This document shows positions 56,254 through 64,000 of a stretch of 64,000 bases of DNA, in pieces (the stretch's first letter is position 1; the number at the start of each line of letters is the position of its first letter). The DNA is from Lathyrus oleraceus (taxonomy: Eukaryota; Streptophyta; Magnoliopsida; Fabales; Fabaceae), in contig NC_066584.1 in assembly GCF_024323335.1 (NCBI RefSeq), positions 428,243,319 to 428,307,318 of the forward strand, given 5' to 3'. The position numbers were made by a program, and so were the translations under genes. The notes beneath the pieces are model-generated. The model saw nothing but the letters and a program-made list of their open reading frames with translations, did no database searches and was not told the origin of the DNA.

Positions 56254-56405
56254 CTAAGTCGAACACCCCAAAGGGCGACTTAGGCAAAAAGGAGCGTCTC
56301 GGTGGATTGAAAACCCGAAAGGGCGATCTAGGCAAAAGTTAGAGACATTGAAAAAAAAGAAATTACATCCCGCTAGATTGATCACCTCACACTGGGGCAA
56401 TCTAG
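56254..56405 (+). ncRNA. Candidate triple-hairpin RNA element after integrase (Ogre-2)
   Basis: Three inverted repeats start 33 bp after the integrase stop. Arms: CTAAGTCG (56254) with CGACTTAG (56276), perfect; TGGATTG (56303) with CGATCTA (56324), with G-U pairs; CTAGATTG (56373) with CAATCTAG (56398), perfect. The second has an inner CCC-GAAA-GGG hairpin, a GNRA-type tetraloop. The steps between hairpins (49 and 70 bp) match Ogre-1 (49 and 68 bp). It is seen in sequence; the RNA structure is inferred. Confidence 0.55.
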
Positions 56406-57956
56406 GCAAAAATTAGGGATTTGGCAAGTAACTGCATCTTGACAAGACTGTGATGTATATCTGTCATCCGTCAGGGATTCTCGATTCGTTGTCGACTGAA
56501 GCTCTGAATACATCGAAAATTCGGAATGGTAGAGGAAAGGTCATTATGTTCAATGTAGCCCTCTCCAATATATATCACCGGTTTCAAACTTGTATAGATC
56601 TATGGAGTCTCGCCCTTTGCAGACTACCATTCCATTACATCCATTTGAGCTTTTATCTCATTATTTGCACTCTTATTTGTTTCGACTCAACAAATGTTTT
56701 GCATGTTTTAATTGATAAAGTATCATTGTTTTTCAAAATAAACAAATTTTTCAAAAAAAAATTGTTCTTAAGCAAAGTGAACGTTCACAATGATGGAAGG
56801 ATACTTAGGAGATCCACAGTGCTCTCCCAAGGGTGGTATGATTATCAACAGGTAAGACAATTGTTCGTATCTCAAGCATGACTGTATCTTTGTCCTGCAG
56901 AACATCGTATGGTCTCTCCTCAGTGAAGTTGCCCGATGCAGTGTTGTTTGAAGTTGTTCATCTTCATGTTCCCGGCAGTACAGATTCTTCCTCCAAATCC
57001 CTGTTAGCTCTATGGTGGGGCATCCCCAGTAGAGTGTTGTTTGAGCCCTACCGTGGGGCATTCCCAACAAGGTTGCTGTTGAAGTACTTTTGTGGGCCAG
57101 TTCCCCAAGCAGAGTGTTTACTGAAGACGTTAGCGTTCGCCTCTCCAGCAGAGCAGTCTTCCTCTCTCCCCCAGCATGGTTGTTTTTCTTTGAAGGGTTC
57201 AGTATCTTGTGGATCGACGTCCCCGTAATCCGGCATTCTCTCAGATAGATCCCTCAGCGGAGTTGTTTGCACAAGGAGCTTTGTCATTGCCTTTGTATTT
57301 CTCATCAGAAATTTGGTTGCTTCTTGGTATCTCTGATTTTCATCACGAGTTGTTGTGGCGCATGCGCCTGTATGTTGAACTCTGTTCTCCGGTTGCGACT
57401 GACGATCCCTCCGGAAGCCTCTTGTGGCTCTTCCTCCCCTGCAGGATGAGGACTCTGGTTTTCCCTCCGGATGGTTGATTCCCGGACCCGCGTGTTGAAC
57501 ATGTCTGTTTGTCAACATTCATCATACATTTTAGGTATAAAACATACATGCATAATCATAACATCTCATGTTGCAGCTGTTGCCATGTATCTGTTGATGG
57601 TTGTTTCCTGCTACTTGGTGATACAGATCTCTCCAGTAAATTTTCCTAGCAGAGTTGGGTGTGTCTGATCTCTCCATGTAGAGCCAACCCCTTAAGCAGA
57701 AAGTGTCTATCCTTTCCTGCCATTTCCCCACTGAGATACATCCTCGTGGATGACGGTTGCTTCCGTTCCCTCCCTACACGGGATGGGTTGTCCCTATTGA
57801 GTTCTTTCCTCATTAGGATGAGTCTTGTTTCAGTCTGCCTTTTTGGATCGATCCTAAATTGGCTCCCCGTTGACTGTCTCTTGTGCTTCCCTGGGGCATA
57901 AATGAATAGTCGCTCACTAACCGGCACTCATTCATTTCATCCTCAGCGGAATTATT
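56406..57956. other. Ogre-2 3' untranslated region, mostly non-repetitive
   Basis: No supported gene. Several phrases recur in Ogre-1 35640-37500. Short direct repeats 'cccagtagagtgttgtttgagccctac' and similar occur near 57010-57090. Overlapping open frames on both strands have no recognisable domain. Confidence 0.6.
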
Positions 57957-58275
57957 GGCTTCTACCTACGAACCGGTAGCTGTAAGTCCTATCTTTGTGG
58001 TTTTCTACCTACTAGCTGGTAGTTGTAAAATCCCACTTTCATCCCCTTGGTGGAGTTAACCCTTTGTGCTCATCCCGATGATGACTGGTTACTTGTCCAT
58101 TGGCTTCTACCTACGAACCGGTAGCTGTAAGTCCTATCTTTGTGGTTTTCTACCTACTAGCTGGTAGTTGTAAAATCCCACTTTCATCCCCTTGTTGGAG
58201 TTAACCCTTTGTGCTCATCCTATCGATGACTGGTTACTTTTCCGTGGTTTTCTGCCTACTAACCGGTAGATGTAA
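57957..58275. repeat. 145-bp direct repeats with palindromic cores (Ogre-2 3' UTR)
   Basis: The block GGCTTCTACCTACGAACCGG (57957 and 58102) and the following 'tttctacctactagctggtagttgtaaaatcccac' part repeat at a 145-bp step, with a partial third copy. Each holds CTACC...GGTAG inverted pairs, similar in design to the TACC...GGTA pairs of the Ogre-1 array. Confidence 0.85.
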
Positions 58276-58474
58276 TCCCCTCTTTGCAGTTATCAGTATC
58301 CGGTTCGTGATATTGACATTCTTTCCCCTCTGGATACTTGCCTTGATCAAGCAGTATTGTCCCCAGTGGGTCTTCCCCTTCCTTTTGGATACTTGCTCCG
58401 AGTTAGCAACTTTATCCTCTCTTGATTGGTCATCTTTTGCATACCTAGTCCTGGTACCCTGATGCCTTTCTTTT

Positions 58475-58795
58475 CGGTCGATTTATCCATCTAACAACCT
58501 ACAACCCGGTTATGGATAATCTTCCATGCGAGGTTATTATCTACGTTTTGACGGCTATAGATAATATATCTCATGCACTCTTTGGTCAATCTTTTGATTG
58601 TTATCTCCAGCAGAGTAAGATTCGTATTCCTTGTGGAATCGAATGTCCATCCTTTAACAAGTTTGCCTTCGCTCTCTTCAGGTTGTTTTCGGTCGTTTAT
58701 CCATTTAACAACCTACAACCCGGTTATGGATAATCTTCCATGCGAGTGTATTATCTACGTTTTGACGGCTATAGATAATATGTCCCACGAGTTTT
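58475..58795. repeat. ~110-bp direct repeat, two copies 215 bp apart
   Basis: Copies start with CGGTCG at 58475 and 58690 and share 'aacctacaacccggttatgg' and 'ctacgttttgacggctatag'. Confidence 0.82.
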
Positions 58796-59175
58796 CCGGT
58801 ATTCAGACCGAAGAAGTTTCCGACGTTCAGGTCGATGTACTTATGTTTTTTCCGGTATTCAGACCGAAGAAGTTTCCGACGATCAGGTCGATGTACTTAT
58901 GTTTTTTCCGGTATTCAGACCGAAGAAGTTTCCGACGATCAGGTCGATGTACTTATGTTTTTTCCGGTATTCAGACCGAAGAAGTTTCCGACGATCAGGT
59001 CGATGTACTTATGTTTTTTCCGGTATTTAGACCGAAGGAGTTTCCGACGATCAGGTCGATGTACTCATGGCACTCAGGCCAATTTTCCGGTATTCAGACC
59101 GAAGGAGTTTCCGACGATCAGGTCGATGTACTCATGGCATTCAGGCCAATTTTCCGGTATTCAGACCGAAGTGGC
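58795..59175. repeat. 56/67-bp tandem array
   Basis: TCCGGTATTCAGACCGAAG recurs at 58795, 58851, 58907, 58963, 59019 (56-bp step), then 59086 and 59153 (67-bp step, where an 11-bp segment with 'ggcactcaggcc' was added). Some neighbouring units are identical, so amplification is recent. Confidence 0.92.
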
Positions 59176-59209
59176 GTTCAGGCCAATTTCCGATTTTCAA
59201 ATCGAAGAA

Positions 59210-59470
59210 GTATTCCTCCTCTCCGTTGGTGTCGATAAACGTGAGTCTCCCTTTCGTCCTATGATGTCTGGTTGAGTTTTCCTCCTCTCCGTTGGTGTCG
59301 ATAAACGTGAGTCTCCCTTTCGTCCTATGATGTCTGGTTGAGTTTTCCTCCTCTCCGTTGGTGTCGATAAACGTGAGTCTCCCTTTCGTCCTATGATGTC
59401 TGGTTGAGTTTTCCTCCTCTCCGTTGGTGTCGATAAACGTCGAGTTTTTCCTAGTCATCCGATGATGTCT
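59210..59470. repeat. 66-bp tandem array, four units
   Basis: CTCCGTTGGTGTCGATAAAC occurs at 59221, 59287, 59353 and 59419, the middle units being identical. The 66-bp step (22 codons) creates a repetitive open frame on the minus strand that is not a gene. Confidence 0.92.
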
Positions 59471-59479
59471 AGTTGTATC

Positions 59480-59720
59480 ATTCCCCACGTGGATTTACCT
59501 CTCCGTTGGTCTTGGTAAACGTTGAGTTTTTCCCATTTCGTCCGTCGACGTATGGTTGTATCCCTTCCAGTCATTCATTAATGTCTGGTTACCTCTCCGT
59601 TGGTCTTGGTAAACGTTGAGTTTTTCCCATTTCGTCCGTTGACGTATGGTTGTATCCCTTCCAGTCATTCATTAATGACTGGTTACGTCTCCGTTGGTTC
59701 CGGTAAACGCTGAGTTTTTC
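59480..59720. repeat. ~97-bp direct repeats
   Basis: The block 'cctctccgttggtcttggta' occurs near 59498 and 59592, with a diverged third near 59687; each is followed by 'gttgagtttttcc'. It is related to the 66-bp units beside it. Confidence 0.75.
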
Positions 59721-59931
59721 CTAGTTGTCCGTTGGCATCTAGTTGTGATTTCTTTTCCCATTCATCGTCGTTGCGATGTCTCGATGCGGCCATACCCTTT
59801 GAAAACAAAAACCAAAAAAATATTATATCCAGTTGGTGCAAATTTCTACGGTTCTTAGTATTCAATCCCTGTTTACCCTGAAAGTCTGACAGCCATTGCT
59901 AACATCCGTTCGGGTTCCCAGCTGATTGAAT

Positions 59932-59940
59932 AGGGGCAGC
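59932..59940 (+). other. Polypurine tract of Ogre-2
   Basis: AGGGGCAGC directly before the 3' LTR; the usual Ogre form. Confidence 0.8.
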
Positions 59941-62900
59941 TGTAGCACCTCAAATTTGCACCTATCATTGTACATACATTCTCATATTAGGTCATAGCAT
60001 ATCATGGTCCATTGCATAGCATTGCATTGCCTCATTTGCCTCAAGTGCAAGCCAATCAAGAAATTAGGTCAAACTGATCAGGAGATCAGTCAACCAAGCA
60101 AGCAAGTTTGTTTCTCAAGGAGCCATGGCCCTAGGGTTGTTCCAACTTGTTCACATGACTTGGAGGTCCATTTGAAGTGTTTAAGTCAAAGATTGGAGGC
60201 TCAGAGGTCATCAGTCAATGCACAATCAGTCAGAAACCCTAGAAAGTCAAACCTGGTCAACTGTGGTTGATTTTATGGTTTTGATGGATGGATTTGGTTT
60301 GAGAGAGCTTATTCATGTCCCAATAGGCCTCATATATCATGGCAAACAATATCATTGAAGAATTTGAAGCCAAACAGAAAATTTCCAAAAATAGAAACTG
60401 GACCTGTAATTTTAACTGCCAAAAATGGAAACTTCTTGATCCCAAACTTACATCATGATACAAGCTTCAAATGAATTTTTGCCCAACATGAAAGTTGAAG
60501 ATCTTGTTCTCCCATTTCCAAAAAGTCCAAGAACTCTCAATTCCCATGTATGGTTGGCAAGATATGATCATATCATTTTCACAAAATCTTGAATTTCAAA
60601 AGGCCATATCTCTCAAACCATTTGGCCAAAATTGGTGAGGTTTTTTCCAACAAACCACATTTAACCTCCTCTTTCCAAAAATGTAAATTTCATGTGCTAA
60701 AACATTGCCAATCAAAATGGCACTTTTGAACCTAGCATGTTTAAATTTCAAGTGAAGTGAAAATTTGAAGTTTTGATTTAAGCAATTCCTATCAAATTGG
60801 CCAATTGGGATTGGTTTAGGACATCATTTAAGACTTGTGCAAGGCCCAAACTCGGGCAGAATACACACCCCATATTGCATTTGATTGAAAATTAGCAAAA
60901 TGGCAAATTGCTTGATTTGAGATAATGTGGATTAACACTTCATTACCAATACTAAAACAGAAGTATATAATCATATTTTCTGTCCAAAATTGAACCCTAG
61001 CAGTCATTGTGCAAACAGAATTCATTCATTTTCTAAAACTTCATTTCTTTGCATTTTCCAAAATCCTTCCAAAAGCTCCAAAGAGCTGAGCCTTGCCTTG
61101 CTCGATTCATCATCTAAACCACATTTTAGGCTCATTGCAACCACTATTCCACATCTGTAAGAAGGTTTTGCCAGACTGGTTTTCAAAGAACTCTTCCATG
61201 GCAGATGTTGTTTAAAGCTATTTGGAGTCCTTTTGGGTTGAAATCTCTTGGCCATTCATCAAAGCAAAGCTGAAGCTCCAACCGTTTCATCACAAAACGA
61301 CCAAACATCATCCATTTCATCACTGTGCTTCCAAATTGGTCAGTTTTCGATTCACTTGTTTCTCAAATCCATGCCATGTTTAGTGTAGATCTTGTTGTGC
61401 TGATCATTCTGAAGTTTAAATCACATGAAATGGTTGGATATTTATAGAGTTATGCTGAAATGAAGTTTGATGTTGTTTTTGATTCTTGCTCGATTCATGA
61501 TGTATACTGTGTTTTAATGAAAATCAATGCTGGATTCATGTTAGTGGTTGTTTGATGATCATTTCTGTGTATTTAATTTTGATTTCTGGGAATTTTTTGT
61601 GAAACTCGATTTGGAAGTGATGAACATTGTTACTGTTCTTGCAAACCCTAGAAACCTTCATCCATTTCCCAGAATGTTGGATTTATACGTATCGCATGGC
61701 ACTGTTCCTACATGAGCCAATAGCATTATTTCGTTCCAGCAACCTAAACACGGTCGTTTTGTTAAGTGGTGGGTTTATTTACAAGTTTGCCACTCGGGGC
61801 ATGTGTCCCATTGAATTAAATCATTATTTTTCATTTTTATTCCATTTTTTGAACTCCAACTTTGAAAAATCATATTTCATTCATTTTAATTCCAAATCTC
61901 ATGGGAATTTTTGCATCATCTTCATCATGATCCCTAGTTTTTTACCATGATTTTTGCTGATTTTTTGGATGGTTGGATTTTTAATGGCATTAGGGTTTGT
62001 AGAATGTGACCAAATATTGTACATCTTGCCAAATCTTTTGTGAAATTGTGATGCATTATCCCTTTGATCTGAAATTTTTTGTGCATAATCTACACTCATT
62101 CATGTTTATTTTGATGTAAAGATCATGATTTTATCTTATGTGGTTTGAGAGTTGTGAATTTTTGAAGTAGGGTGTGACAGCTTGTGTCACACCATGGATG
62201 TGAAACTTCCTGATTTTTGCATCCATGCTTCTTGACCTCCAAATGAATTGATTTTTTGCATGAACCTTCTATTGTATGTCTAGTTTGCACATGATTTTTC
62301 TTGGAATTGTTTGTGCCATTTTCCTAATTGTTTGAGATTTTTCTCCCCTGTCTAGTCAAATGTTGACTTTGTGTGACACATCTTGCCATTCCATTTGTGA
62401 AATCCTCATACTTTATTAGATGGACATGAAATTTTGCATGAGATAACTAGACATCCTCATCTTTGCCATGGTTTTAGTCCCATTCATTTATCATATGCCC
62501 TCTTTGAGTTATGAGTTTTTGAAGTTGATACATGTTTGTTTGACTTCTTTGTGCATGCTTGAAATTGTTTTGACTTCCTGATTTTAATTGACCATCTTCC
62601 CATGATCCAATTGAGCTGAAATTTTATATGCATGTCATGTTATGGATTGTGATTGACCATGAATTATTTGATGATTTTTGGAATTGATTGTGTTTGCTTT
62701 TGAGCTAAGTCTTGCTGTGGACTTCTATGAGCTCTCATTTGCCATTCTTTGACTTCTTTTACTTATGAAATGATGATGATGCATGATATGAACTTGAAAC
62801 CAATTGGGTTTGCTTCTTAAATGTTTGAATTTGATTTTGATTGGATATGGCTTGCTGTTTTGACTTTCTCATTTATTTTTGACCCTAGGCTTGTCCTAGT

Positions 62901-64000
62901 GGTCCTGTGGCTTATAATTGAGTTCATGTTTCAGGTTAAGCTACAAGTGCTTCAAAGAAACTTTTGCAAGTTGATTGGGTTTATCTGTTTATCATGAGCT
63001 AACCTTTGTTTTGTAGGTGGCTTGACTCATATGATTTGGGTCTTGTGCTTTTGCACATTTGTCTATTGATTTAACTGTTCATTCCTACTTCCTTTTGCTT
63101 AAAGTTTTGAACTGTGTACTGATCTGTTTGACTATTTCAGGTACCATTAGTTGCTTAGAACTTGCTTTGCTTTGCTATTTAGCAATTTGCTTTGAGGTAA
63201 TCCCTTTTTCTTCATGTAGTCTGGAAGACCTGGCCTGTTATTTGGCCAGGCAACTGTCTGAAGTCCTCCTTAAGAGGCAATGTTTGTGTATGTTTAATTT
63301 GTCCTTGTACATATGAAAAGTCCTCCTAAGTGAAGAGGCAATTGGCAGAACCCAAGGGATAAGCAACCTATCCCCTGCTAGTCTGTGTGTCACTCACATT
63401 GCTCACACTGCCTGTGTTGATGCATAGTGGGTAAAAGCCCAAGATCTATAGAGTCCAATTTGTGGATAGAGTTCCCCCATTCTGAACTCCCACACATTTT
63501 GATATTGAAATGCTCTCCCTGGCCAGGGATAAGAGCAATGAGGCACACCCCTCATCTCCTTTCATCTGCTTCACCTTGGCTCTCAATGTCAAGGTTAAGA
63601 GCACACTTACCCAGTTCCAGAGGTTTGTTTGTTGAGGTTGATATGACCCCTCAACTAAAACCTAACCCTTGTGTGAGCCTCTTGTGTGTATATAGTGTGT
63701 GCTATCTGTGATTGTGATTGCTTTGCTTCTTAGGATAGCTTAGACTTGCTCCCTGTGCAAGATTAAGTTGTGCTTGACTTGCTTCCTGTGCAAGTTAAGT
63801 GTGTGTGTGGCTTGCTTCCTGTGCAAGCCATGCTTAGGATAGGTTGGCCCTTGTGCCATTTAGCTAGAAACCTTAACTTAGGGTAGATTTTGCATGACAA
63901 CATCTAGGCTCGAGTCGTAGTCTCCCTAGAGTTGTGTCTCCCTCTGTTATCTGGTTAGGCTAGTCCTTCTTCCCTGCGTAGGGGAACTACATCGCCCTGA
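59941..64000 (+). repeat. 3' LTR of Ogre-2, cut by window end
   Basis: Aligns with 46721-50780 at a constant offset of 13,220 for its full visible length, with 12 substitutions found by hand (for example 46920/60140, 47081/60301, 48490/61710, 50279/63499). About 700 bp more are expected beyond the window. Confidence 0.93.

Larger units (their letters stand above)
46721..64000 (+). mobile_element. Ogre-2: young non-autonomous Ogre element (3' end beyond window)
   Basis: Two LTRs starting TGTAGCACCT (46721 and 59941), a perfect Ogre primer site, leader, intact ORF1, intact miniature gag, traces of protease end, intron, RT start and integrase end, then a repeat-rich 3' UTR and purine tract. RT, both RNase H modules, and the integrase core are deleted, so it cannot copy itself unaided. 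The two LTRs differ at 12 of 4,060 bases (hand count) with no indel, so it moved recently, presumably with enzymes from autonomous Ogres. The expected end is near 64704. Confidence 0.9.

Noticed and set aside
58573..59275. Long overlapping open frames on the + strand with a repeated peptide
   Set aside because: They lie in the 56/67-bp tandem array, whose step is not a multiple of three; the frames exist only because units lack stops. No family resemblance.
59141..59488. Minus-strand open frame with four copies of a 22-residue peptide
   Set aside because: It is the 66-bp tandem repeat read in one frame; no start context or homology.

Overview
This window is plant nuclear DNA made almost entirely of nested LTR retrotransposons. 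I found no host gene, rRNA, tRNA gene or CRISPR array. Several very large Ogre-type elements (LTRs of 3.7-4.8 kb, a tRNA-Arg-like primer site, an extra ORF1 upstream of gag), a SIRE/Maximus-like copia LTR and a Tekay chromovirus together suggest a legume of the tribe Fabeae (pea, vetch, lentil, Lathyrus). The species is inference. All domain calls come from reading translations by eye; no database was searched.

Layout, oldest to youngest. (1) The oldest substrate is a decayed L1-type LINE reverse transcriptase (831-2318). It is cut on the left by a minus-strand Ogre-like LTR (1-830) and resumes briefly after 42430. (2) A Tekay/Del-clade chromovirus (2319-42425, target duplication ggttg/gcttg) sits in the LINE. 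Its gag is nearly gone, but RT, RNase H, integrase and chromodomain are readable. (3) A minus-strand, internally deleted Tat-lineage element (5318-13076) sits in the chromovirus between the protease-RT linker and RT. It carries a decayed antisense accessory ORF and a 77-bp tandem array. (4) Ogre-1 (17577-41677, target duplication gatgg) sits in the chromovirus 3' LTR and still shows ORF1, gag, protease, intron, RT, two RNase H modules and integrase, all broken. (5) A 4,720-bp solo LTR (28100-32819, perfect duplication agatg) lies in the Ogre-1 RT, just before its YVDD motif.

Right part (42431-64000): LINE tail, then a Tat-like integrase fragment, cut by the 3' LTR of an unidentified minus-strand element (43376), cut by a minus-strand SIRE/Maximus-like LTR (45579), cut by Ogre-2 (46721 to beyond the window end). 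The missing halves of these elements are expected to the right of the window, in mirror order.

Ogre-2 is the youngest element. Its two LTRs differ at 12 of 4,060 comparable bases by my hand count, with no indels. It lacks protease core, RT, RNase H and integrase core, but keeps an intact ORF1 (546 codons) and an intact miniature gag (271 codons). It looks like a recently moved non-autonomous Ogre using proteins supplied in trans. Rough LTR divergence agrees with the nesting order: Tekay about 16%, Tat about 11%, Ogre-1 about 8%, Ogre-2 0.3%.

The most novel signal is a row of three hairpins just after the integrase stop codon in both Ogre families (35477-35620 and 56254-56405). Spacing is conserved and the arm substitutions in the first two hairpins preserve pairing.
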